Source of the DNA: CBIHON01 sp966211965 | GTDB lineage: Bacteria > Pseudomonadota > Gammaproteobacteria > Burkholderiales > Burkholderiaceae_D | Length of the DNA: 64,000 bases | Direction of reading: 5' to 3' | Assembly: GCA_966211965.1 (NCBI GenBank) | Contig: CBIHON010000025.1 | Coordinates: 17,373-81,372 of the forward strand | Shown here: one piece after another, positions 24,011 through 31,638 of the stretch | How the letters are laid out: each line of letters starts with the position of its first letter | Numbering within the stretch: the first letter of the stretch is position 1 | Program-made: the position numbers and the translations under genes | The notes under the pieces: model-generated | The model's database searches: none | What the model was told of the DNA's origin: nothing | What the model saw: the letters and a program-made list of their open reading frames with translations, nothing else

Positions 24011-25012
24011 ATGATCAAAAAAATTATCTTTTGCCTCGCTTTGCCTTTATTCTCCATTGCTTCCGCTCACGCCCAGGACAAACCGTTGCGCATCGGCTGG
24101 GTCTATGCGATGGCCAATGCGCCGGCGCTGATCGCAGACAAGAAAGGTTTTTTCGCGGAAGAAGGTCTCAAGGTCGACATCAAATCCTTCGGCGATGGCC
24201 CAGTCGTGCAGCAGGCGCTTTCCGCCGGTGAACTGGATATGGCTTACATCGGCGCGCCGCCGGTGTACCAGTGGTTCTCGCGCGGTCTCGATAGCCGTAT
24301 CGTCGCCAAGGTCAATTTCGGCCAGGCTGCGGTGGTTGCGAATAATGCGGGGACGGTCAAGACGGTCGCCGATCTGCGCGGCAAGAAGCTGGCGGGCGTC
24401 GCAAAGGGCAGCGGCATGGATGTGCTGCTGCGCGGTTATGTGCTCAAGGAGCTTGGCGGACTCGACCCCGAGCGCGACCTGGACATCGCCGCAATGCCGC
24501 CGGCGAACATGAATGCCGCGCTCGAACGCAATCTGGTGGATGCCGCCTTCACTTGGGAACCCTTCGTATCCGAATCTCTGCTGCGCGGTACCTCCCGTCT
24601 GGTATTGGACGTCAATCAGCGCATTCCGAATTATCCGTGGTATGTCGTGATGGCCGTGCCGAAGGTCTTGAAAGAACGTCCCGACGATGTACTGAAGGTC
24701 TTGCGCGCGCACCGCAAAGCGATCGCTTTCCTGAAGGCGCATCCCGACGAGTCGAACAGGATCATCGCGGAAGCATTCAAGATCGGCGCGATCAAGACTG
24801 CGGCCGGCAAAACCATCGAACCGGCTGCGGTAGTGCAGGAAGCACGCAAGCGTCTCGGCTGGTCCGACCGGCTGGAATCGTCCGATCTGCAGTTCATCCA
24901 GCGTCTGATGGATTACTCGTATTCGCTTGGCTTCATGAACAAGGCATTGAAGGTGGAGCAGGTGGTCGACATGTCCTGGCTGCAGCGGGCCGAACAAGCT
25001 CGCAAACCGTAA
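24011..25012 (+). CDS. ABC transporter substrate-binding protein, SsuA/TauA type
   Basis: 333 residues; signal peptide ~1-22 (A-H-A before Q-D-K). The NMT1/SsuA-like fold is indicated by R-I-G-W-V-Y, K-K-G-F-F-A-E-E-G-L, D-M-A-Y-I-G-A-P-P and L-R-G-K-K-L-A-G-V-A-K-G-S. It binds the ligand in the periplasm for the permease at 25025. It could be a sulfonate, taurine or pyrimidine-type ligand; the sequence alone does not tell. It lies 46 bp after the ATPase gene. Confidence 0.92.
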   Translation: MIKKIIFCLALPLFSIASAHAQDKPLRIGWVYAMANAPALIADKKGFFAEEGLKVDIKSFGDGPVVQQALSAGELDMAYIGAPPVYQWFSRGLDSRIVAKVNFGQAAVVANNAGTVKTVADLRGKKLAGVAKGSGMDVLLRGYVLKELGGLDPERDLDIAAMPPANMNAALERNLVDAAFTWEPFVSESLLRGTSRLVLDVNQRIPNYPWYVVMAVPKVLKERPDDVLKVLRAHRKAIAFLKAHPDESNRIIAEAFKIGAIKTAAGKTIEPAAVVQEARKRLGWSDRLESSDLQFIQRLMDYSYSLGFMNKALKVEQVVDMSWLQRAEQARKP

Positions 25013-25024
25013 GCGGGGGCGGAC

Positions 25025-25780
25025 ATGCGTGTGCGTTGGATCAAACCGTCCTGGAGCTGGGCTTCGTTGCCTTTCCTTCTGCTGGCATGGAGTCTGGCCG
25101 CCAGCCGCTTTCCATCCTATATTTTGCCGCAGCCGTGGGAAGTATTCGCGGAGGGATTGCGCTGGCTGCAAACCGAAAAGCTGGGGCAGCAGATCGTCGC
25201 CAGCCTGCTCGAGGAATTGGGCGGATTCGGCACGGCCGCCATCGCGGCGCTTCTCATCGGCACGATGGCGGGCGTTTCCAAAGGTTTTCGCGATTTCGTC
25301 ACGCCTCTGAACGGCTTGTTCATGGCGATCCCTCCGATCGCCTGGGCGCCGCTGACCATGATCATTTTCGGGTTGGGGTATGTCTCGATCGTGATGGTGA
25401 TTTTTATCGCTTCGGTATTTCCAATGGCGATCACGATCCAGGAAGGCGTGCAGGCCATCCACGGCGGCGAAGTGCGTGCGGCGCGCACGCTGGGGGCGAA
25501 GAAATGGCAATTGCTGTTCAACGTGTATCTGCCTGCTTCGCTGCCGGCGCTGACTGCCGCGTTGCGCATCGGTTTCAGCCAGGCTTGGCGCGCGTTGGTA
25601 GCGGCCGAGATGATCGGCGCCTCGCGCGGCATCGGCTGGATGGTGTCCATGGGCGGACAGGTCGGCAATGCGAGCCAGGTCTTGCTTGGCATCGTGCTGA
25701 TCGGTTCAATTGCCTGGCTTGCCGAGACGCTGGTGTTCCGGCGCATGGAACGGCATTACCAAGCCTGGCGCCAACATTAG
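25025..25780 (+). CDS. ABC transporter permease, SsuC/TauC type
   Basis: 251 residues with about six hydrophobic helices and the binding-protein-dependent permease (EAA) loop near residues 145-160 (E-V-R-A-A-R-T-L-G-A). Twelve bp after the binding-protein gene; GCGGGGG weak ribosome site. It forms the inner-membrane channel of this transporter. A palindromic REP element lies between it and the DUF3604 gene. Confidence 0.93.
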   Translation: MRVRWIKPSWSWASLPFLLLAWSLAASRFPSYILPQPWEVFAEGLRWLQTEKLGQQIVASLLEELGGFGTAAIAALLIGTMAGVSKGFRDFVTPLNGLFMAIPPIAWAPLTMIIFGLGYVSIVMVIFIASVFPMAITIQEGVQAIHGGEVRAARTLGAKKWQLLFNVYLPASLPALTAALRIGFSQAWRALVAAEMIGASRGIGWMVSMGGQVGNASQVLLGIVLIGSIAWLAETLVFRRMERHYQAWRQH

Positions 25781-25833
25781 CCGGTGCCAACAAGCGTCTA
25801 AAAAACGAATCGGCCGGATTTGCCGAGATTCGC

Positions 25834-25889
25834 AGGATGGGTGAAACCCATCACGTGCACGGTTGATCGCGATGGGTTTCACCCATCCT
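25834..25889. repeat. GGATGGGT/ACCCATCC palindromic (REP-type) element, copy 1
   Basis: AGGATGGGTGAAACCCATC is mirrored by GATGGGTTTCACCCATCCT. A second copy of the same type is at 50554-50614. Elements with GTAGGATGGGT ends are widespread in proteobacteria. It may fold as a hairpin in the mRNA between the permease and DUF3604 genes. Confidence 0.8.
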
Positions 25890-25930
25890 AAGAATCTGCC
25901 ATTTTTAAACATACGCAAATGAGGTGAGCC

Positions 25931-28303
25931 ATGACAAAACCCTTCGATCCGCGCACTGAAGCCGGCCATTACATTTCGCCGCAAGGCCTGTACGAACGCA
26001 ACAGGCAACGGCCGTTTCTCGGCAGCGTGACCTGCGAGCGCAATACGTTGACTGCCGGCGAGTGGACCGAATTGCTGCTTGTCTATGAAGTGGGGGAGGT
26101 GGGTTTGGCGGACGGCGCCTGGCTGAAACTTGCATTCAAGTTCTATTCCGATTGGGCCCTGTTCCAGACTTCCGATGCCACCGCGGCAAACTATGTAAGC
26201 GCGGAATACCATGCCGGCGAACTGGTTCCAGGACAAAGCCCGGCGACGGTACAACAACTCAAGGTGCGCTTTGACCAGAAAGGACATGAACGGCCATTCC
26301 AGAAAGCGATCATCGTCGACACGGTGGATGGCTATCTCAATCCCGGCGATCGTATCGTGATTCGGCTGGGCGATCGGCGGCAAGGCGGCGCAGGCACCCG
26401 GGTGCAGAGTTTCGTTGAAAAGGGTTTCCGGTTCCGGATGTTCATCGATCCTCTGGGCAGTTCCAAGTTTGTCGAAGTGCCGGGCGATGTGCTGCTGGAC
26501 ATCGTTCCCGACGTGCCGTGCGCTTTGCAGCTCATCGCGCCGCGCCTGGTCCATGCGGGGGAGGCTTTCGATGTCATCGTGCGGGCCGACGACAAGTGGG
26601 GCAACACCTGCCGCAATCTGCCCCTGCAGGGCTGTTTTCACCTGCAGGGACCGGACGGCCAATCGCGCCGGCAGGCATTCACGCTGAACGAACAAGGCTG
26701 GGCCGTGGTGCGCCTGAGCGGCCTGGTGTTGACGCAAGCCGGTGAGTGGCAACTGTCGGCCGAGGTCGATGACCGGCGTGTCGCGCCAGCCCAGGCCTAC
26801 GTCACGATCGATCCGGCCGGCGCCACCCCGCGGCCTCTGTACGCTGACCTGCACGTGCACTCCGACGATACGGTCGGCACCAACGACACGCTCTACAACC
26901 TGAGCTATGGACGCGATGTCGCCGGTCTGGATGTGCTGGGATATACCGCCAATGACTTCAACATCACCGAGCAGCGCTGGAACAAGGCTGTGGAATTGAT
27001 CCATAGCATCAACCAGCCCGGCCATTTCGTTTGTTATCCGGGCACCGAATGGTGCGGCAATTCCTGCGCCGGCGGCGACCGAAACGTCGTGTTTCTGCAC
27101 GGAAGAAAGCCGGAGTTTCCTTTCGACGAACACGGACGCATGGTGCGTTCGGTGGAATGGAATGAATTTACCTCCGGCCCGATCAAGCCCGGCACCTGGC
27201 CGGTCGACGAGTTGTATGCCGCTTATGCCAAGGACCCGGAAGGCCATCTGATGATGCCGCACGTCGGCGGCCGCCGCTGCAATCTGGATTGGCATCACCC
27301 CGAGTTGGAGCGTTTGATCGAAGTCGGATCGGCCTGGGGGCAGTTCCATTGGGTATACGCCGAAGCGCTGCAGCGCGGCTATCGTGTCGGAGCCGCCGCC
27401 AACAGCGACGAACATCAGGGCCGGTGCGGCGGCGGCGTCCCCGCGACTGCCGTGTTCGGCTCGCGCGGCGGCCTGACCGGCGTGCTCGCCGACAGCTTCG
27501 ACCGTGCCGGCGTGGGCCAGGCGTTGCGCGCGCGACGCACCTTTGCCACTACCGGTGAACGCAGCTTCGCGAGTGTGCGTCAGGCGCATCATTGGATGGG
27601 CGAGGTATTCCATGCAAATGACGATCAACCTCTGGAATACCGTTTGCTGGGCGACCAAGGATGGGAAGAGGTCAGTCTGTTCGATGCCGAACGCTGCGTC
27701 TGGCAACGCGACCTTCATCAGGAACTGGGATACTCCAGCGGGAGCATCCGTTTGCGGCTCGGCGGCGCGCGGATCAAGGACCGTTATCGCGGGGCCTACT
27801 GGGATGGGGAAATCCGTATCGTCGGCGCGGTGGTCAAAGATTTCCGCGCTTTCGGTTTCGATCATCCGGAACAAAGTTGCTGGCGCAAGGATGGCACCGC
27901 CATTGGATTTCGTACGGTCACCAGCGGCGATACCGACAGCATCGAACTGGATTTGTCGCAACTGGCCGGTTGCCGGATCGAGGTCCGCACACGCATCGAC
28001 AGTTACATCAAGGTAGGCGATGTGCTGCAGCCGCAGCCCTATGTGCACGCGCCGCAGGTGCTGGTCGAGCTGAGCGGAGACGATTTGTTGCGGCAACCCC
28101 GTTTCGTGCGCGACCTGCCGGGGACTGAGCTGAAACTGTCGCTTGAGCGGTTGACGGCACAGGGCCTGCCGCGCAGCCTGTCCGGCAGTATTCCACTGCC
28201 CGAACTGAATCTTGAAAAAGGCCGCGAGCATCCTTTGTTCATCAGTGCGCGCCAGCGTGATCAATCACGCGTATGGACGTCGGCTTTGTTCATGACGATT
28301 TAA
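25931..28303 (+). CDS. DUF3604 / PHP-like domain protein
   Basis: 790 residues, no signal peptide; GAGGTGAG before the ATG. N-terminal ~300 residues are beta-rich (Ig-like stretch ~195-300). Near 313-322, Y-A-D-L-H-V-H-S-D-D gives the PHP-type metal-binding H-x-H motif, followed by G-L-D-V-L-G-Y-T, Y-P-G-T-E-W and A-N-S-D-E-H-Q-G-R near 495, all expected in the DUF3604 family. These look like metal-dependent hydrolases, but no reaction is established that I know of. Position behind the ABC operon and GntR gene suggests it processes the imported compound in the cytoplasm. Confidence 0.8.
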   Translation: MTKPFDPRTEAGHYISPQGLYERNRQRPFLGSVTCERNTLTAGEWTELLLVYEVGEVGLADGAWLKLAFKFYSDWALFQTSDATAANYVSAEYHAGELVPGQSPATVQQLKVRFDQKGHERPFQKAIIVDTVDGYLNPGDRIVIRLGDRRQGGAGTRVQSFVEKGFRFRMFIDPLGSSKFVEVPGDVLLDIVPDVPCALQLIAPRLVHAGEAFDVIVRADDKWGNTCRNLPLQGCFHLQGPDGQSRRQAFTLNEQGWAVVRLSGLVLTQAGEWQLSAEVDDRRVAPAQAYVTIDPAGATPRPLYADLHVHSDDTVGTNDTLYNLSYGRDVAGLDVLGYTANDFNITEQRWNKAVELIHSINQPGHFVCYPGTEWCGNSCAGGDRNVVFLHGRKPEFPFDEHGRMVRSVEWNEFTSGPIKPGTWPVDELYAAYAKDPEGHLMMPHVGGRRCNLDWHHPELERLIEVGSAWGQFHWVYAEALQRGYRVGAAANSDEHQGRCGGGVPATAVFGSRGGLTGVLADSFDRAGVGQALRARRTFATTGERSFASVRQAHHWMGEVFHANDDQPLEYRLLGDQGWEEVSLFDAERCVWQRDLHQELGYSSGSIRLRLGGARIKDRYRGAYWDGEIRIVGAVVKDFRAFGFDHPEQSCWRKDGTAIGFRTVTSGDTDSIELDLSQLAGCRIEVRTRIDSYIKVGDVLQPQPYVHAPQVLVELSGDDLLRQPRFVRDLPGTELKLSLERLTAQGLPRSLSGSIPLPELNLEKGREHPLFISARQRDQSRVWTSALFMTI

Positions 28304-28305
28304 GA

Positions 28306-28413
28306 GCGGATCGAGAATCAGTGTAAGAAGATCGATCTCAGGCCTGCGATGTTCAGCGGACATCACGGCCCATGCGCTCCTCGGCCCGGCATTGACTTCT
28401 TGCACTGATCCGC
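28306..28413. repeat. Long imperfect palindrome overlapping the DUF971 gene end
   Basis: GCGGATC...AGTGTAAGAAG on the left pairs with CTTCTTGCACTGATCCGC on the right, with a 7-nt insert in the left arm. The interior (ATCTCAGGCCTGCGATG, GCGCTCCTCGGCC) resembles the CTAG-ended elements at 19577. It starts 2 bp after the DUF3604 stop and supplies the last ~17 codons of the convergent DUF971 gene. It can act as a terminator hairpin. Confidence 0.65.
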
Positions 28414-28725
28414 AGACCGATAGGGCCGCGTTGCCTGTGCCGCCACGCCTAATTCGTGCAGGTAAGTCCAGGGATAAATTCCACGATCATGGCCGTCGCT
28501 GAATAGCAGCTGCATGCCATACGCGCCAACCGGACGCATTTCGCTGATACGGATTCCGGGGGCCACCGGTAGCGCATTCTGCGTGCGTACACGCAATGCG
28601 CGGCATTCGGCACAATTGCAGCGGCTGCGCAGATGCGCATGCTCGAACTGCCGGGATGTGCCATCGCTCCACACGATTTCAAGCGTGCCGGCGCGCGGAT
28701 CGTTGTTGATGCTTACAGGGCGCAT
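28363..28725 (-). CDS. DUF971 domain protein
   Basis: 120 residues. The N-terminal ~100 residues match DUF971, the small domain also found at the N-terminus of gamma-butyrobetaine hydroxylase, with L-E-I-V-W-S-D-G-T, a cysteine motif R-C-N-C-A-E-C, and I-Y-P-W-T-Y-L-H. The cysteines may bind zinc or help Fe-S proteins. The last ~17 residues are encoded within the palindrome at 28306-28413 and look like a replaced tail. It lies 12 bp after the HEAT-repeat gene in a leftward operon with the AprA-like flavoprotein and ABC genes. Confidence 0.85.
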   Translation of the reverse strand: MRPVSINNDPRAGTLEIVWSDGTSRQFEHAHLRSRCNCAECRALRVRTQNALPVAPGIRISEMRPVGAYGMQLLFSDGHDRGIYPWTYLHELGVAAQATRPYRSADQCKKSMPGRGAHGP

Positions 28726-28737
28726 GCGAACTCTTTT

Positions 28738-29703
28738 TCAGTTGCTTGCGGCGCGGATTTGCCCAATCGCCAGCCGCGCCGCCTTGCGTACCTCCGGGTC
28801 AGGATCGTTCTGGATTTTTTCCAGCGCCGGGAGCGCTGCCGGGACACGAATTTCGCCTAATGCCAGGGCCGCCTCTTTGCGTAGATTGCTGTTTTCATGA
28901 GACAGCGTTTGCTCCAATGGCGGCACAGCGTCGGGATGGCGCAGGCGTCCCAGGCTGCGGGCAGCGCGCAGGCGCACTTGCCAATAGTTGTCCTGTAATG
29001 CGTTGATCAGTTCCGGCACTGCCGGCTGCAAGCCCAGCTTGCCCAGTGTGGTGGCGGATTCCTCGCGCACTTGCCAGGCCGGGTCGTGCAGGGCCGACAG
29101 CAATGCCGGCAAGACTGCGTCATTCGCCGCAAAGCCCAGGGCACCGGCTGCTGCGCGCCGTACATCCGGTTCAGGATCGTGGGCAGCCAATTCGGTGAGC
29201 GCTGCCAGTGCTTCGGTCTGCTTCAGATAGCCGAGGACTGACACTGCTTCGCGCCGCACGGCCGCATTTGCATCGGTCAGACTTGCCAGTGCCGGCGCAA
29301 AACTTTCCGGCACGCGCAGTTCGCGCAGGGCGCGTAATATCGCAATGCGCACAGATGCCTGGGGATGCCGCGCGTGCGGCAACAGCAGGGCAGCGGATTC
29401 CGGATGCTTCAGTTCGCTCAAGCTGTGCGCCGCGGCTGCGCGCACGGTAGCGTTTGTATCGCTCAAGGCCGTCACGAGAGCGCGCACGCCGGCCGCGCTT
29501 TCAAAGGCTTCCAGCGCCTTGGCTGCTTCGGCACGCACCTCGGCGGCCGGATCTTGCAGGGCTGCGATAAAGAGCGGCGCATGCTCGTCGCCGGCAAAGT
29601 CGGCCAGGTCGAGCAGCGCAATCCGCCGCACGGTGCTGTCCGCCGATTGAAGGCGATGTTGGATGTCTTCCATTTCCGGTTCGTCGTTGAATACGGTAGT
29701 CAT
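28738..29703 (-). CDS. HEAT-repeat protein
   Basis: 321 residues formed almost entirely of HEAT repeats of ~31 residues (P-A-A-E-V-R-A-E-A-A-K-A-L, D-T-N-A-T-V-R-A-A-A-A-H-S-L, D-P-E-P-D-V-R-R-A-A-A-G-A-L and so on, about nine). Such bacterial proteins are protein-interaction scaffolds or lyase-like chaperones for cofactor binding. No signal peptide. It lies between an ABC ATPase gene and the DUF971 gene in a leftward operon; a role in maturation of the AprA-like/ferredoxin enzyme is possible but unproven. Confidence 0.85.
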   Translation of the reverse strand: MTTVFNDEPEMEDIQHRLQSADSTVRRIALLDLADFAGDEHAPLFIAALQDPAAEVRAEAAKALEAFESAAGVRALVTALSDTNATVRAAAAHSLSELKHPESAALLLPHARHPQASVRIAILRALRELRVPESFAPALASLTDANAAVRREAVSVLGYLKQTEALAALTELAAHDPEPDVRRAAAGALGFAANDAVLPALLSALHDPAWQVREESATTLGKLGLQPAVPELINALQDNYWQVRLRAARSLGRLRHPDAVPPLEQTLSHENSNLRKEAALALGEIRVPAALPALEKIQNDPDPEVRKAARLAIGQIRAASN

Positions 29704-29712
29704 TATTTCTTC

Positions 29713-30555
29713 TTAAATGGCGAATTGAAAGTGTTTCACTGGCGCCTTGCCTAGCGGGCTCAGGCGCTCCAACGGCACGCCTTCGTGCGCGGGATGCAGA
29801 AGCGCCAGACAATGCCGTTTCAATTGCGTGAACTGGGGAGATGTGACCAGATAGGCGCTGCGCGGACGGGCAAAATCGAGACGGATTTCTTCGATGATGC
29901 GGCCCGGACGCGGGCTCATCACCAGGATGCGGTCGGCCAGGAATAAAGCTTCGTCGATATCGTGCGTGATGAAAACGATGGTGGTCTTGATGCGCCCCCA
30001 CACATCCAGCAGTAATTGCTGCATCATCAAGCGCGTCTGCGCATCGAGCGCACCGAAAGGTTCATCCATCAGCAATACGCGCGGATGATTGATCAGCACA
30101 CGGGCAATTTCGACCCGTTGCTTCATGCCGCCTGACAGCTGTGACGGATAATGGTTTTCGAATCCTTCCAGTCCAACCAGCTTTAGCAATTCTCGTGCGC
30201 GCTGGTGCCGCTCCTGGCGTGCGATGCCTTTCATCTTCAAGCCGAAGGCGACATTCTGCAGCACTTTTTTCCACGGGAACAGCGTGTGATGCTGAAACAC
30301 CAGACCGCGTTCCGGATGCGGGCCGCTTACCGGCTGATTATCGACATGTATCGTGCCGCGGCTCGGCCGCAAATGCCCGGCCAGCGCACCTAGCAAGGTC
30401 GATTTGCCGCAGCCGGACGGGCCGAGCAGACAGATGAATTCGCCAGGCGCGACCGATAGCGAAATATCCTGCACCGCCTCAAACAGGCCGGCACCCTGGC
30501 CTAGATGAATATGCAGGCGTTCGATCGCGATATTGCCTTGCGTAGTCTGGCGCAT
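29713..30555 (-). CDS. ABC transporter ATP-binding protein, SsuB/TauB type
   Basis: 280 residues with Walker A G-P-S-G-C-G-K-S-T, Q-loop V-F-Q-H-H-T-L-F-P-W, signature L-S-G-G-M-K-Q-R, Walker B L-L-L-M-D-E-P and H-loop T-H-D-I-D-E. Its ATG overlaps the stop of the permease gene in the sequence TAATG, so translation is coupled. It energises the second sulfonate/nitrate-type transporter. The C-terminal tail is ~30 residues longer than in the paralogue at 23170. Confidence 0.93.
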   Translation of the reverse strand: MRQTTQGNIAIERLHIHLGQGAGLFEAVQDISLSVAPGEFICLLGPSGCGKSTLLGALAGHLRPSRGTIHVDNQPVSGPHPERGLVFQHHTLFPWKKVLQNVAFGLKMKGIARQERHQRARELLKLVGLEGFENHYPSQLSGGMKQRVEIARVLINHPRVLLMDEPFGALDAQTRLMMQQLLLDVWGRIKTTIVFITHDIDEALFLADRILVMSPRPGRIIEEIRLDFARPRSAYLVTSPQFTQLKRHCLALLHPAHEGVPLERLSPLGKAPVKHFQFAI

Positions 30556-31376
30556 TATTTTTTCTCCTGCTGGCGCCAGGGCATCAGCGCGTTGCCGAGC
30601 CGCTTGACCAGCACACTACTGCCCATGCCGAAGACGCCTATGAACAACATTCCGACCACGATCTCGGCATAATTCTGAATTGTGTAAGAGGCCCAGGTGT
30701 AATAGCCGATGCCGAATTGTCCCGAGATCATTTCCGCCGTCACCAGGCAGAACCACGCGGTGCCCATGCCGATCGACAGGCCGGTCACGATGCTCGGCGC
30801 CGCACCCGGCAAAATCACCTCGGTGAAGATGGCGCGGCGCCCGCTGCCAAGGCTGCGCGCCGATGCGACCAGACGCGGATCGATGCTTTCCACGCCGTGT
30901 ATCGTGTTGAGTAAAACCGGAAAAAGCGCGCCGGTGAAGGTGATGAAAACCATCGATATTTCCGACGACGGAAACATCAGGATCGCCAGCGGAATCCAGG
31001 CCACCGCCGGAATCGGCCGCAGCACTTCCAGCGGCGGCAGCAAGACATCTTCGGCCCAACGCGAACGCCCGACGATGAGGCCAAGCACGATGCCGGCCAG
31101 CGCCGCCGCCAAGAAGCCGGCGAACACGCGCGATAAGCTGGCCGCCAAGTGCGACAACAATGCCGGCGATTGCAGCAGCGACCATGCGGCGGAGAGCACC
31201 TCGTCCGGCGGCGGCACATTCTGGAAAGTCATCATGCCGAGGTTGATATGGTTGGCAGCCACCCATTGCCAAAGCAGGATGCATAGCCCGACCGAGGCCA
31301 CGCGCAGTGCGAGGCGCTCGGCATTCGACCGGCTGACCGCGGTATATCCGCTTTCTGCGAGTTTGGTGGTTTTCAT
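30555..31376 (-). CDS. ABC transporter permease, SsuC/TauC type
   Basis: 273 residues from the ATG at 31376; an upstream in-frame extension to 31679 runs through a palindromic repeat and is not credible. About six membrane helices; the permease loop has S-A-R-S-L-G-S-G near residues 180-187. It couples to the ATPase at 29713 (TAATG overlap) and to the binding protein at 31639. The 262-bp gap to the binding-protein gene contains an inverted repeat and a hairpin. Confidence 0.9.
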   Translation of the reverse strand: MKTTKLAESGYTAVSRSNAERLALRVASVGLCILLWQWVAANHINLGMMTFQNVPPPDEVLSAAWSLLQSPALLSHLAASLSRVFAGFLAAALAGIVLGLIVGRSRWAEDVLLPPLEVLRPIPAVAWIPLAILMFPSSEISMVFITFTGALFPVLLNTIHGVESIDPRLVASARSLGSGRRAIFTEVILPGAAPSIVTGLSIGMGTAWFCLVTAEMISGQFGIGYYTWASYTIQNYAEIVVGMLFIGVFGMGSSVLVKRLGNALMPWRQQEKK

Positions 31377-31431
31377 TGTCTGACTCCGTGCAATCTTTTT
31401 ATTGGGGCCTGCGTAGCACATGAAACTAGTG

Positions 31432-31568
31432 GACTGTGACAGCCAATTCGAAAGTGCCTGTCGCGTGTTCGGCACGTATGGCCGCGTTGCCCCTGCTCGT
31501 GATAGCTCGCCATCACTGTGCTGCGCACCGGACACGCACCTTTCACTGCCAAATCGGCTGTTACAGTC
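31432..31568. repeat. Inverted-repeat element between binding-protein and permease genes
   Basis: GACTGTGACAGCC (31432-31444) faces GGCTGTTACAGTC (31556-31568), one mismatch, with further imperfect pairing inside. The left end is preceded by CTAGTG, similar to other CTAG-ended elements here. Only one copy seen. Confidence 0.6.
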
Positions 31569-31586
31569 GGCCAGATCTTCGCTTTG

Positions 31587-31614
31587 CCTCCTCTCACGCT
31601 CGCAGGAGAGGAGG
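31587..31614. terminator. Hairpin downstream of the binding-protein gene
   Basis: CCTCCTCTC (31587-31595) and GAGAGGAGG (31606-31614) form a perfect 9-bp stem, 24 bp after the binding-protein gene on the minus strand. No T-run, so it may stabilise the upstream mRNA rather than stop transcription, giving more binding protein than permease. Confidence 0.5.
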
Positions 31615-31638
31615 GCAGGCGGCGACATGCCGCCAATG

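Noticed and set aside
25706..28264. An 852-residue minus-strand open frame
   Set aside because: It is antisense to the DUF3604 gene, whose domain motifs are clear; the minus frame has no recognisable motif.
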